From assembly GCF_023109105.1 (NCBI RefSeq), contig NZ_JALDTZ010000008.1:1-64000 (forward strand): a DNA stretch of 64,000 bases, written 5' to 3'. Below the pieces are notes generated by a model. That model was not told the origin of the DNA, made no database searches, and worked only from the letters and a program-made list of their open reading frames with translations. Below are positions 1 to 8,827 of the stretch, in pieces. This stretch comes from Streptococcus mitis (lineage in GTDB: Bacteria; Bacillota; Bacilli; Lactobacillales; Streptococcaceae). Positions within the stretch are counted from its first letter, which is position 1. Each line of letters opens with the position of its first letter. Made by a program: the position numbers and the translations under genes.

Positions 1-62
1 AGACCTCATTTCTAACTCAAACGTCTCATACTTAATTCCACCATAAAAATCCGTTTTAGACT

Positions 63-93
63 AACTTCCACTTTGGTTAGACAAGTGGAAGTT
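63..93. repeat. Inverted repeat upstream of rpmF
   Basis: Arms AACTTCCACTT and AAGTGGAAGTT enclose a short loop. It could be the terminator of a gene lying before the window. There is no clean T-run on either side. I see no gene in the first 234 bases. Confidence 0.5.
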
Positions 94-149
94 ACTTTGA
101 GAAGTTACCCAGGAGAATTTTTTCATCTTTTTTTGTCAAGTAACTTTAC

Positions 150-178
150 TTTACAAAAAAAATGTGTTATCCTAGTAT
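150..178 (+). promoter_or_regulatory. Promoter of rpmF-rpmG
   Basis: TTTACA and TAGTAT are separated by 17 bp. They lie about 55 bp before the rpmF start, which has the ribosome binding site AAAGGAG. Confidence 0.5.
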
Positions 179-234
179 GGTTGATGAAAATCAGTAGATT
201 GAATCGAATATAAATACCTAAAGGAGAAATCAAA

Positions 235-417
235 ATGGCAGTACCTGCACGTCGCACTTCAAAAGCGAAGAAAAACAAACGTCGTACACACTACAAAGTA
301 ACAGCTCCATCTGTAAACTTTGACGAAACTACTGGAGATTACTCACGTTCTCACCGTGTATCACTTAAAGGATACTACAAAGGACGTAAAATCGCTAAAG
401 CTGCAGCAGCTGAATAA
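235..417 (+). CDS. rpmF: 50S ribosomal protein L32
   Basis: 60-residue basic protein. The N-terminus [19 protein letters not shown] is the L32 signature. It is a structural protein of the large subunit. The start is fixed by AAAGGAGAAATCAAA just upstream. rpmG follows 15 bp downstream and the two form one operon closed by a hairpin at about 598-620. This copy lacks the C-x2-C zinc motif of some L32 paralogues, as is usual for streptococci. Confidence 0.97.
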   Translation: MAVPARRTSKAKKNKRRTHYKVTAPSVNFDETTGDYSRSHRVSLKGYYKGRKIAKAAAAE

Positions 418-432
418 TAGAAGGGAGATACC

Positions 433-582
433 ATGCGCGTAAATATTACACTTGAACACAAAGAATCTGGTGAACGCTTGTACCTTACTTCTAAAAACAA
501 ACGTAACACTCCAGACCGTCTTCAATTGAAGAAATACTCACCAAAACTTCGCAAACACGTTGTGTTTACAGAGGTTAAGTAA
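433..582 (+). CDS. rpmG: 50S ribosomal protein L33
   Basis: 49-residue protein [20 protein letters not shown] onward, ending FTEVK. This matches cysteine-free (zinc-independent) L33. The start is supported by AAGGGAGATACC. It is co-transcribed with rpmF, a standard ribosomal protein pair in streptococci, and is followed by an intrinsic terminator. Confidence 0.97.
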
Positions 583-597
583 GCATACCTAACTCAA

Positions 598-620
598 AAC
601 GCCTTACTGGGCGTTTTTTG
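598..620 (+). terminator. Terminator of rpmF-rpmG
   Basis: Stem AACGCC/GGCGTT with loop TTACT, followed by TTTTTG. Confidence 0.8.
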
Positions 621-660
621 CTTTATTTGCTGGCAGTCTATAGCTTTTCAGGAGAGATTT

Positions 661-1178
661 ATGGCATTTTATCTTTGGATGTTTCCTCTACTTTTTATCT
701 TTCACGATATGGAAGAAATTATCGGTCTTGTCCCTTGGATTCATTTCAACGAAATCTTGCTGGCCCAAAAGGCTCCAACTATTCTCAAAATCCACAAAGA
801 AATGACAACAGAGGGATTTGCCCTCGCTGTTTTTGAGGAATTCATCCTTGTCTTATCCATCACTTTCTTAGCATATGTTACTCAATCTAGAACGTTCGAA
901 TTAGTTTGGTTAGGGGATTTGTAGCCTTTGCGCTTCATCTCTTGCTCCATATCGAACAATCAATCCTTCTTCGCAAGTATATCCCTGCTCTGATTACTTC
1001 TACCATTTGTTTTCCTGTCAGTGCTTATTTGATTACAGACATCGTACATTTTTGGCAGGTTTCGTCTAGCGAATTTTTCCTATTTTCACTGGTCGGTTCA
1101 GGCACTGTCGTCATCAATCTCCTCTTTGCTCTCTGGCTTGGGAGAAAGTATTCCACCTGGATTGTTCATTACCATTAA
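661..1178 (+). pseudogene. HXXEE-type membrane protein, frameshifted
   Basis: The 5' part (661-924) has a good ribosome binding site (CAGGAGAGATTT) and encodes a hydrophobic protein with the motif FHDMEEI, the H-x-x-E-E signature of the HXXEE membrane family. It stops at TAG in 922-924. The coding signal continues in another frame from about 906 to 1178, with HLLLHIEQS and several membrane segments. One lost base near 885-905 would join the halves into a protein of about 172 residues, a normal length for the family. The family's function is unknown. A sequencing error is possible. Confidence 0.75.
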
Positions 1179-1261
1179 CAAGAGTTCCTTGCAATTTCAA
1201 TTTGCAGGGAATTTTTTATCCCCCTTCACAGTTATGACGTGTTCTATAGTTTTTTTAAGAC

Positions 1262-1290
1262 AAAACAAAAAGCCCACTGTTGTAGGCTTT
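1262..1290 (-). terminator. Terminator of rpsD
   Basis: Read on the minus strand, AAAGCC and GGCTTT form a stem followed by TTTTG, just after the rpsD stop. Confidence 0.75.
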
Positions 1291-1310
1291 CTGTAAGATA
1301 TTTCTTAAAA

Positions 1311-1922
1311 TTAAAGCATTTTGTTGTAGAATTCAACGACAAGTGCTTCGTTGATTTCTGGGTTGATTTCGTCGCGCTCTGGCAAGCGAGTCAATGAACC
1401 TTCCAATTTTTCAGCGTCGAATGATACGAATGCTGGACGTCCAAGAGTAGCTTCTACTGCTTCAAGGATAGCTGGAACTTTCAATGATTTTTCACGAACT
1501 GAGATCACTTGACCTGGAGTTACGCGGTATGATGGGATATCAACGCGTTTTCCGTCAACAAGGATGTGACCGTGGTTTACGAATTGACGAGCTTGACGAC
1601 GAGTAGTCGCAAGACCAAGACGGTAAACAACGTTATCCAAACGACGTTCCAAAAGAAGCATAAAGTTGAAACCTAGGATTCCACCTTTGATTTTTGTAGC
1701 TTGTACGAACAAGTTACGGAATTGTTTTTCACCTACACTGTAAGTGAAACGAAGTTTTTGTTTTTCAGCCAATTGCAAACCGTATTCTGACAATTTAGAA
1801 CGGTTGTTTGGTCCGTGTTGTCCTGGTACGTAGTTACGACGTGCCAATTCTTTACCTGTACCTGTAAGTGAAAGGCCAAGGCGACGAGCTTGTTTCCAAG
1901 ATGGTCCTGTATAACGTGACAT
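1311..1922 (-). CDS. rpsD: 30S ribosomal protein S4
   Basis: 203 residues starting [20 protein letters not shown]4 is a primary 16S rRNA-binding assembly protein. The N-terminal S4 domain and the C-terminal RNA-binding alpha-L motif (about residues 90-155, [11 protein letters not shown] onward) are present. I chose the start at 1922 because CAGGAGGACATTCAC lies directly upstream. An in-frame extension to 1967 has no ribosome binding site and no homology to S4. The gene is monocistronic with its own promoter and a leader of about 150 nt. Confidence 0.97.
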   Translation of the reverse strand: MSRYTGPSWKQARRLGLSLTGTGKELARRNYVPGQHGPNNRSKLSEYGLQLAEKQKLRFTYSVGEKQFRNLFVQATKIKGGILGFNFMLLLERRLDNVVYRLGLATTRRQARQFVNHGHILVDGKRVDIPSYRVTPGQVISVREKSLKVPAILEAVEATLGRPAFVSFDAEKLEGSLTRLPERDEINPEINEALVVEFYNKML

Positions 1923-2075
1923 GTGAATGTCCTCCTGATATAAATAATATTCGGTGGAAATAGTCACTTAGAAAGCCCTGATTCGTGCAGATGCCCTTCG
2001 CCTAAACAGCCAAGGTTACTTATCATAAGACACCTGTTGACGAGCTTCATGCTTTCCTGCTGATATTTCACACAA
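1923..2075 (-). promoter_or_regulatory. Long structured leader of rpsD
   Basis: The transcript from the promoter at 2081-2109 carries about 150 nt before the S4 start. In Firmicutes S4 commonly represses its own mRNA through such a leader. I infer the same here from length and position only. I did not derive a specific fold. Confidence 0.4.
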
Positions 2076-2080
2076 AATCC

Positions 2081-2109
2081 ATTCTACCATGAATGGCTGG
2101 ATTTGTAAA
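2081..2109 (-). promoter_or_regulatory. Promoter of rpsD
   Basis: On the minus strand TTTACA and TAGAAT are separated by exactly 17 bp. Confidence 0.7.
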
Positions 2110-2115
2110 GGGGTT

Positions 2116-3168
2116 TTAGGCTTTATTTTCACTGCCAGAGAGATTGAGAACGAGGGTAAAGGTGCTTCCTAAACCGTACTGACTGCTGACTGTGATTTCC
2201 CCACCCAATTGATGAGCCAATTCACGCGCAATCGCAAGTCCTAAGCCATGACCACCTGTTTTCATGTTACGCGAAGTTTCTACACGATAAAGGCGTTTGA
2301 AAATATTCTCCAAATCCTCTGGGGCAATACCCTGTCCCTCGTCCGTCACACTGATTGAAAGCTGGTTCTTCTCCAGCTTAGCCACCACCTCCAGCTTGGT
2401 TCCTGGAGCGGAGTATTTAAAAGCGTTATTGACCAGATTCACCAAGATTCGAGAAAGCTTGGCATAATCTCCCTCAATCCGAGCAGACTCTGGGATTACT
2501 TGCAAATGGACATCTCGCTCCTCCTGCTCAATCAAGAACTGAAATTCACTCATGCACTCAATCAAGAGCTGGTCCAGAAAAATACTGTCTTTGCTAGTCG
2601 TTTCCACCTGATTTCTAGCTGTGTTTAGGGTCAAAAAATTCAACTCCTCAACCAGTTTATTGAGTCTTTCAGTCTGGCGTCCAATGGTTGCTAGATAATG
2701 GGCCTGTTCTCCTTCCTTGATAACCCCATCCAAAATCCCTTCTACCGTCGCTTGGATCGAAGTGATGGGGGTCTTGATATCATGCGACAGCTGGGCAATC
2801 ATCAAGCCCTTTTCTCGTTCGCTTTCTTCCAAGGAATCAAAGGTCTCCTGCAAATCATGGGACATTTCATTAAAAGCTTGGCCTAATTGCTGAAATTCTA
2901 CAGGGCCTTGAACCTCCAGATTTGATGAAAAGTCCTTGTCTGCTACTCGCTTGGCATGTTCCTTCAGTTTACCCAATGAAGTAAAGACTGGCGACAGGAG
3001 AAAGAGACTAATCCCAGCACCGACAAAACTAGCCATGAGAGTCATTCCCACCAAGAAATAAATTTCTCTTTCGTCAATTAGCATTCGCTGGATGGCCCAA
3101 AAGACAACGATAATCGTTAGAAGTGTTGAAATGACATACCCCACTAAAATATAACTTTTTAGTTTCAT
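2116..3168 (-). CDS. hk08: Sensor histidine kinase HK08 (SaeS-like)
   Basis: 350-residue membrane kinase. Two membrane segments (about 7-27 and 38-62) flank a very short extracellular loop, an intramembrane-sensing layout. Next come a HAMP-like linker, the phospho-acceptor box LSHDIKTP (His about 129), the N box NLVNNAFKYS (about 245), and the G boxes DEGQGIAP and GHGLGLAIARE. It overlaps the regulator gene by 4 bp, so the two are translationally coupled. In pneumococcus TCS08 (SaeRS-like) controls adhesins including the adjacent pavB, and the gene order here is the same. Confidence 0.9.
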   Translation of the reverse strand: MKLKSYILVGYVISTLLTIIVVFWAIQRMLIDEREIYFLVGMTLMASFVGAGISLFLLSPVFTSLGKLKEHAKRVADKDFSSNLEVQGPVEFQQLGQAFNEMSHDLQETFDSLEESEREKGLMIAQLSHDIKTPITSIQATVEGILDGVIKEGEQAHYLATIGRQTERLNKLVEELNFLTLNTARNQVETTSKDSIFLDQLLIECMSEFQFLIEQEERDVHLQVIPESARIEGDYAKLSRILVNLVNNAFKYSAPGTKLEVVAKLEKNQLSISVTDEGQGIAPEDLENIFKRLYRVETSRNMKTGGHGLGLAIARELAHQLGGEITVSSQYGLGSTFTLVLNLSGSENKA

Positions 3169-3863
3169 TGTCTACCTCGTGCTTTCTCAATTTTGTAGCC
3201 CAAGCCCCAGACGGTTTTGATGGTCGGTGTTTCTGCACTAGAATGTTTAGCCAACTCCTGTCGAAGAGCATGAATATGAACATTCAAGGTATTAGTATCA
3301 TCTACATAGTCTTCTTGCCAGACTTTTTCATAGAGGTCTGTCTTAGAAAAAACTCGCTCTGGATTACTAGCTAAAAGCCATAGAAGTTCGAAGGATTTGA
3401 CTGTCAAATCAAGCGCCACATCTCCGACTTGGACCTCATGACTACCGTGATTCATCCGTAAATCCCCGAGACTGACGACTTCTGTATCACCTCCACGATG
3501 AAGGCGACGCATGATATTGTGGACACGCAAAACCAGCTCACGAGGGCTAAAGGGCTTGGCAATAAAGTCATCTGCCCCTAGGCTCAAGCCATAAATCTTG
3601 TCCTGCTCGCTAGTCTTAGCCGTGATAAAGAGAAAAGGCTGATCTGGAGATTGATACTGAACCTCACTAATCAAATCATAACCATCCATCCGAGGCATCA
3701 TGATATCTGTAATAATCAAATCAATCACTTTTCGCTTGAAGATTTCCAAGGCCTCTACTCCATCATGAGCCACCAAAACCTGATACCCTGCCTGAACCAG
3801 ATAGCGTTGATGAATATCTGTGATTTCTACCTCGTCGTCAACGAGTAAAATAGTCTTTCCCAT
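3165..3863 (-). CDS. rr08: Response regulator RR08 (OmpR family)
   Basis: 232 residues: receiver domain 1-115 with acidic pocket VDDE and phospho-Asp53 (LIITDIMMPRMDG), then a winged-helix DNA-binding domain (about 130-230, LTVKSFELLWLLASNPERVFS). The start at 3863 (MGKTILLVDD) follows a GGAGAGA site. The upstream in-frame extension is not expected in this family. It pairs with HK08 immediately downstream. pavB lies just beyond on the same strand and is a likely target. Confidence 0.92.
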   Translation of the reverse strand: MGKTILLVDDEVEITDIHQRYLVQAGYQVLVAHDGVEALEIFKRKVIDLIITDIMMPRMDGYDLISEVQYQSPDQPFLFITAKTSEQDKIYGLSLGADDFIAKPFSPRELVLRVHNIMRRLHRGGDTEVVSLGDLRMNHGSHEVQVGDVALDLTVKSFELLWLLASNPERVFSKTDLYEKVWQEDYVDDTNTLNVHIHALRQELAKHSSAETPTIKTVWGLGYKIEKARGRQ

Positions 3864-3986
3864 CTGTCTCTCCTTTGAAAAAAACAGTGCTATACCACAA
3901 TAGTATAACACTATTTTAATCTCTTTACGAACATTCTAATCGCTATCTGGATTTTTTAAATCCTAGATAGAAAGTCTGTAGCTAGA

Positions 3987-6581
3987 CTAGTCATTTTCCT
4001 CTTTTTTAGCTTTCAAACCGAGGCCACCTAGCAGTCCGGCCAAGACGAGTCCAACGAATCCAAGAGTAGTCATTGATGTTTGGCCTTCACCAGTATATGG
4101 AAGCATGTCTTTTTGCTCTTTCTTTTGATTAGCCATCATTGGACTTGACGTCTTGTTATTAGATGCCATCTTGCTTTCATCAGACATTTTGCTTGAGGCT
4201 GCTGGAGCTTGGTCTTGTTTCATGCTTGGTGTTGCCATTGGCTGGCTAGCATTCATAGTTTTGTCCTGCTCCTTGCTATGCACCATCTTATCCTGGCTAG
4301 CAGCTGGCATTTGAGATTTCATCGGATTGAGAGACTTATACCCATTCAAGTTTACTGTCAAATCCTTAGTCGCTACAAGATTACTCAAATCTGCTTTGCC
4401 ATCTTTAGCGCCGTACACTTTAATAGTAGCTTTATAGCTTTGAGTGCCGTTTTGTTTTAAGAGGTCAAGCAGCTCTTTATCTGATTTACCTTGAGTACCT
4501 GCCAAGTCTACTTCATAGAAGTAAAGGCCTTTGCCCAATTTCTCTACTGGTGGGAGAGCAGGATTTTTGGCTGAGCCGTTATCGGACCATGGGGCCTTGT
4601 CTGATGCTTTCAAGATAAGGCGAGTCAACATACCGTCACCAGCGAAGAATTCGTATGGAATGACTTGGTTGACTCCGGCTGTGAATGGGCCTGGGAAGTT
4701 GGCTTTGTCCAAATAAGTGGCTGGGACATCTACTGTGTCTTTTGTATTGTCAGCCACTCCTTTTTGAACTTCGGCTGGGGTAGTTAAGCCATTCAAGTTT
4801 ACTGTCAAGTCCTTAGTCGCTACAAGATTGCTCAAATCAGCCTTGCCATCTTTCGCACCATACACTTTGATAGTAGCTTTATAGCTTTGAGTGCCGTTTT
4901 GTTTTAAGAGGTCAAGCAGCTCTTTATCTGATTTTCCTTGAGTACCTGCCAAATCCACTTCGTAGAAGTAGAGACCTTTGCCCAATTTTTCTACTGGCGG
5001 GAGAGCGGGATTTTTAGCTGAGCCATTGTCTGACCATGGAGCCTTATCAGAAGCTTTCAAGATAAGACGAGTCAACATACCGTCACCTGCGAAGAATTCA
5101 TATGGAATGACTTGGTTGACTCCGGCTGTGAATGGACCAGGGAAGTTGGCCTTGTCCAAGTAAGTAGCTGGGACGTCTACTGTATCTTTGGTGTTATCAG
5201 CCACACCTTTTTGAACTTCAGCTGGAGTAGTCAACCCATTCAAGTTGATATCCAAATCTTTAGTCGCTACGAGATTTGTTAAGTCAGCTTTGCCGTCTTT
5301 CGCACCGTACACTTTAATAGTAGCTTTATAACTTTGAGTGCCGTTTTGTTTTAAGAGGTCAAGCAACTCTTTATCTGATTTACCTTGGGTACCTGCCAAA
5401 TCTACTTCATAGAAGTAAAGGCCTTTGCCCAATTTCTCAACTGGTGGGAGGGCAGAATTTTTAGCCGAACCGTTGTCTGACCATGGGGCCTTGTCAGAAG
5501 CTTTCAAGATAAGGCGAGTCAACATACCGTCGCCAGCGAAGAATTCATATGGAATAACTTGGTTAACACCGGCTGTGAATGGACCTGGGTAATTGGCCTT
5601 GTCCAAGTAAGTAGCTGGGACATTTACTGTGTCTTTGGTATTGTCGGTCACACCTTTTTGCACTTCAGCTGGGGTAGCCAAGCCGTTCAAGTTGATATCC
5701 AAATCCTTAGTCGCTACGAGGTTACTCAAATCGGCCTTGCCATCCTTCGCACCGTACACTTTAATAGTAGCTTTATAACTTTGCGTTCCATTTTGTTTCA
5801 AGAGGTCAAGTAGCTCTTTGTCAGATTTACCTTGAGTACCTGCCAAGTCTACTTCATAGAAGTAAAGACCTTTGCTCAATTTCTCTACCGGTGGGAGAGC
5901 AGGATTTTTAGCCGTTCCATTATCTGACCATGGAGCCTTATCAGAGGATTTCAAGATAAGGCGAGTCAACATACCGTCACCAGCGAAGAATTCGTATGGA
6001 ATGACTTGGTTGACACCAGCTGTAAATGGACCTGGGAAATTAGCTCTATCCAAGTAAGAAGCTGGGACTTCTACTGTGTCTTTGGTGTTGTCGGCCACAC
6101 CTTTTTGCACTTCAGCTGGAGTGGTCGCTGGTTGCGCTTCACTGGCTTCGCGGTCTTGTCCAGAAGCTGTAGACATAGGATCTTCCACAGGTTTAACTGC
6201 ATCTTCTGTTGGTTTCTTAGAGTCAGGTTGTGCTTGCACTTCTTCTTTTGGTGCTACTACTGGCTCTTTAGCAGTTTCGTCCGCTTTTTCTGAAGAACTT
6301 GTCGTATCCACACTTGCTTGAGGTGTTGGAACAGACTGTTCTGAAGAAAGATCTACATCGACTGCTTTTTTGAGAACCTCTGCTGGTAAGTCGCTCTTTT
6401 CACTCACCGAAGTAGCGTCTGGCACGACTTGGGCAGGAGTCGGATTGACGACATCAGCACGTGCAGAACTTGGTTGACCGACTAGGGCAAAGAAGCCACT
6501 AGCCACAACAACTGAAGCAACACCTACACTGAGGCGGCGAATAGACCAACGAGTATATCTCTGATTTGGATTGGATTTCAT
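3987..6581 (-). CDS. pavB: PavB-type surface adhesin with four SSURE repeats
   Basis: 864-residue cell-wall-anchored protein. The YSIRK-like signal (RWSIRRLSVGVASVVVASGFF) is followed by an acidic/Pro-rich region (about 40-155). Four SSURE repeats of 149 residues each start near TPAEVQKGV. A Met/Lys/Ser/Gln-rich stalk follows, then the sortase signal LPYTGE, a hydrophobic helix and a KKEEN tail. Pneumococcal PavB binds fibronectin and plasminogen through these repeats and acts in colonisation. The ribosome binding site is CTAAGGAGAATCCT. Copy number of SSURE units varies between strains. It is next to TCS08. Confidence 0.93.
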   Translation of the reverse strand: MKSNPNQRYTRWSIRRLSVGVASVVVASGFFALVGQPSSARADVVNPTPAQVVPDATSVSEKSDLPAEVLKKAVDVDLSSEQSVPTPQASVDTTSSSEKADETAKEPVVAPKEEVQAQPDSKKPTEDAVKPVEDPMSTASGQDREASEAQPATTPAEVQKGVADNTKDTVEVPASYLDRANFPGPFTAGVNQVIPYEFFAGDGMLTRLILKSSDKAPWSDNGTAKNPALPPVEKLSKGLYFYEVDLAGTQGKSDKELLDLLKQNGTQSYKATIKVYGAKDGKADLSNLVATKDLDINLNGLATPAEVQKGVTDNTKDTVNVPATYLDKANYPGPFTAGVNQVIPYEFFAGDGMLTRLILKASDKAPWSDNGSAKNSALPPVEKLGKGLYFYEVDLAGTQGKSDKELLDLLKQNGTQSYKATIKVYGAKDGKADLTNLVATKDLDINLNGLTTPAEVQKGVADNTKDTVDVPATYLDKANFPGPFTAGVNQVIPYEFFAGDGMLTRLILKASDKAPWSDNGSAKNPALPPVEKLGKGLYFYEVDLAGTQGKSDKELLDLLKQNGTQSYKATIKVYGAKDGKADLSNLVATKDLTVNLNGLTTPAEVQKGVADNTKDTVDVPATYLDKANFPGPFTAGVNQVIPYEFFAGDGMLTRLILKASDKAPWSDNGSAKNPALPPVEKLGKGLYFYEVDLAGTQGKSDKELLDLLKQNGTQSYKATIKVYGAKDGKADLSNLVATKDLTVNLNGYKSLNPMKSQMPAASQDKMVHSKEQDKTMNASQPMATPSMKQDQAPAASSKMSDESKMASNNKTSSPMMANQKKEQKDMLPYTGEGQTSMTTLGFVGLVLAGLLGGLGLKAKKEEND
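4338..6125 (-). repeat. Four tandem 447-bp SSURE-encoding repeats
   Basis: In-frame units recur every 447 bp (for example, the ATTTCTCTACTGG-type block recurs at about 4531, 4978, 5425 and 5872). The two units nearest the C-terminus are almost identical in protein. The unit nearest the N-terminus is the most divergent (EVPASYLDRANFPG, SSDKAPW). Confidence 0.92.
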
Positions 6582-6620
6582 AGGATTCTCCTTAGAGTTT
6601 TCTTTTTTTTTGATAGCTCT

Positions 6621-6680
6621 AGTATAATCTCCTAAAATTAAAAAGGATTAAGAAAAAGTTAAAATTTTTCTTAAATCCTT
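6621..6680 (-). promoter_or_regulatory. AT-rich palindrome and pavB promoter
   Basis: Arms AAGGATTAAGAAAAA (from 6643) and TTTTTCTTAAATCCTT (to 6680) form a long inverted repeat followed on the minus strand by a T-rich stretch. A -10 element TATACT (6621-6626) lies just beyond. It could terminate the upstream K+ uptake gene, act as an operator overlapping the -35 region of pavB, or both. Confidence 0.5.
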
Positions 6681-6739
6681 CTTATAAAATACTTATATTG
6701 ACCCAATAGTCACTAGAAAAAAGAATGGTTATTTCTCTT

Positions 6740-7405
6740 TTAATCATTGAGGTGTGCTAGATTATCCAAATATTGGTTATTGATTACTGCCATCATATAG
6801 CCATCAGCTTTCAATTGATCATCTGGACCAAACTGAACGTCTAGAGGAGCATTTTCATAGTCACGAAAACCAAGAATATTGAGATTGTATTGTCCTCGAA
6901 GGTCAAGTTCACTTAGACTCTTACCTGCCCACGATTGTGGAATTTTCATCTCAACAATAGAGACATTTTTGTCCAACTGAAAAACATCAACGCTGTTATT
7001 AAATAAAATAGTCTGTGCCAATGAGCGCCCCATTTCAAACTCTGGTGAGATGACTGAATCTGCGCCAATTTTTTCAAGGACTTTTTTTGCTGTATGGCTT
7101 TTAACCTTAGCAATAACAGTTGATACTCCTAGACTCTTGCAATGCATGACTGCAAGCACACTAGATTCTAAATTTTCCCCAGTTGCCACCACAACTGTAT
7201 CGCAGGTATCAATTCCTGCTGAGAGCAAGAGCTCTTCATCGGTAATATCTCCAACAACTCCACGTACCAAGACTGGTTCGAACTGATTGATTCGCTCCTC
7301 ATGGTCATCAATGGCGATTATATTTACATCATGCTTAGCAAGAGCCGCGAGAACACTGCTCCCAAAAATTCCCAAACCTAAAATTCCAATTGTCCGATCT
7401 GACAT
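6740..7405 (-). CDS. cabP: K+ uptake regulatory subunit (KtrA/TrkA, CabP-type)
   Basis: 221 residues. RCK_N Rossmann domain (about 1-130, starting with GLGIFGSSVLAALAKHDVN and including GDITDEE), then an RCK_C domain (about 140-221). This cytoplasmic gating subunit binds nucleotides. The pneumococcal orthologue CabP binds c-di-AMP through RCK_C, which inhibits K+ uptake. It lies 13 bp downstream of its membrane partner. The assignment to CabP rests on synteny with pavB/rr08 and on family. Confidence 0.88.
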   Translation of the reverse strand: MSDRTIGILGLGIFGSSVLAALAKHDVNIIAIDDHEERINQFEPVLVRGVVGDITDEELLLSAGIDTCDTVVVATGENLESSVLAVMHCKSLGVSTVIAKVKSHTAKKVLEKIGADSVISPEFEMGRSLAQTILFNNSVDVFQLDKNVSIVEMKIPQSWAGKSLSELDLRGQYNLNILGFRDYENAPLDVQFGPDDQLKADGYMMAVINNQYLDNLAHLND

Positions 7406-7418
7406 AGTTTATCCTTTC

Positions 7419-8795
7419 TTATCCTATGGTAATATCTGCTTTCATATAGTGGATCATATCTTTCTTATCTGGTTGATACTCAGCCAAACTAACTAATAGC
7501 GTCAGCGGCCCAATTCGTCCGATAAACATCAGTAGCATGATAATGCTAAGAGCTAATCTACCTAACTCTGGTGTCAGATTGGCAGTCACTCCGACCGTGG
7601 CAAGCGCTGAAATTGTCTCGAACATGATGTAGATAAAGCGCGGATTCCCTTCTGCGGTTACCCCTAACAGGATCAATCCCAGCAAGAAAGTTAGCAAGAA
7701 GATAATAAAGACACTGAATGATTTTTGGACTGTCCGAGGTAAAATTGTTCTCCGAGCTACATTGGCATGGGGTAATCCTAAAAGTTCACTGCGTGCAAAT
7801 ACTAATAAGACAAAGAAGGTTGTGATTTTAAGTCCCCCTGCTGTTCCACCAGGCGCCCCACCGAGAAACATTTGTAAAATATAAATCAGTAGTGTAACAG
7901 GCCGAGCCTGGGTGTAATCAATAGAAGCAAAACCTGCCGTTCTCATGCTAACTGTTTGGAAAAAACTGACTAGCAATTTATCAGGGATGCTGAGATTTCC
8001 AATCGTTCCCGGATTGTTCCACTCTATCAAGAGGGTTGAAACTGTTCCAGTAAATAAAATTCCAGCTGTCAAGAAGAGAACCAACTTGGTATGGAAGCGA
8101 AGCCGCCGTTTTTTCTTGCTCAACTGCGTGGCCAGGTCAAACCAAACCATAAACCCTAGACCACCTGTGATGATCAAAGCAGCAAGCACTAGATTAATCA
8201 AAGGATCAGTTTGAAAAGCTACTAAACTTGTACTGCCAAAATTATCAAAACCAGCATTACAGAAAGCTGAAATAGCTACGAAGATAGAGGTAAAAATCCC
8301 CCGACCCCAACCAAATTCTGGAACAAAACGAAAACTTAACAGGAAGGCTCCGAGTCCTTCAACGATAAAAGTCGTCAAGAAAATCGAACGTATGAAAACC
8401 ATTAAAGACTGAGTTTCTCCATAACTAAAGCTCTCCAAAATTGTTTCACGGCTACGAAGACTTAGCTTTTGCTTACTTTGAATATAAAAGATCCCTATAA
8501 AGGTCATGAGACCCAAACCACCAATCTGGATCAAAAACATACAGATTAACTGACCCCAGATGTTATATGTGGTAGCTACTGGTTGAGTAAAGAGTCCTGT
8601 CACACAGACCATGGATACTGCTGTAAAGAGATGGTCGAAATAGGTCGCTTGGGAGCTTGTTGCTTGCACAAATGGCAGACTCAAAAGAAGAGAGCCTGCG
8701 AAAATAACCAAAGCAAAACTCAAAAAAATTCGACGAGCAGGTGATAAACGCCCCAAGGTCGTGTTTATTTTTTCCGAAAATGATTTGAATAACAT
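7419..8795 (-). CDS. trkH: K+ uptake channel subunit (TrkH/KtrB family)
   Basis: About 458 residues with many membrane segments. The repeated filter-type motifs include VCVTGLF, FCNAGFDNFG, MRTAGFASID and ATVGVTANL, and their glycines form the selectivity pore. It partners with the RCK protein encoded next. I place the start at 8795 (MLFKSFSEKINTTLGRLSP). A longer reading frame to 8831 would overlap the phosphorylase gene. The start has no ribosome binding site, but an extended -10 lies 6 bp away, so the message may be leaderless. Confidence 0.9.
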   Translation of the reverse strand: MLFKSFSEKINTTLGRLSPARRIFLSFALVIFAGSLLLSLPFVQATSSQATYFDHLFTAVSMVCVTGLFTQPVATTYNIWGQLICMFLIQIGGLGLMTFIGIFYIQSKQKLSLRSRETILESFSYGETQSLMVFIRSIFLTTFIVEGLGAFLLSFRFVPEFGWGRGIFTSIFVAISAFCNAGFDNFGSTSLVAFQTDPLINLVLAALIITGGLGFMVWFDLATQLSKKKRRLRFHTKLVLFLTAGILFTGTVSTLLIEWNNPGTIGNLSIPDKLLVSFFQTVSMRTAGFASIDYTQARPVTLLIYILQMFLGGAPGGTAGGLKITTFFVLLVFARSELLGLPHANVARRTILPRTVQKSFSVFIIFLLTFLLGLILLGVTAEGNPRFIYIMFETISALATVGVTANLTPELGRLALSIIMLLMFIGRIGPLTLLVSLAEYQPDKKDMIHYMKADITIG

Positions 8796-8801
8796 AGCTA
8801 C

Positions 8802-8810
8802 ATTGTACCA
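8802..8810 (-). promoter_or_regulatory. Extended -10 abutting the trkH start
   Basis: TGGTACAAT on the minus strand (TGn plus TACAAT) ends 6 bp before ATG at 8795. The transcript would begin at or next to the start codon. Confidence 0.5.
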
Positions 8811-8827
8811 TAAAATAGTTAAAGCAG

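Noticed and set aside
4338..6125. Regular tandem repeats as a possible CRISPR array
   Set aside because: Units are 447 bp, in frame and without spacers; they encode SSURE domains.
4531..6293. Plus-strand reading frames opposite pavB, repeated every 447 bp
   Set aside because: They are antisense shadows of the repeated coding sequence and have no ribosome binding sites.
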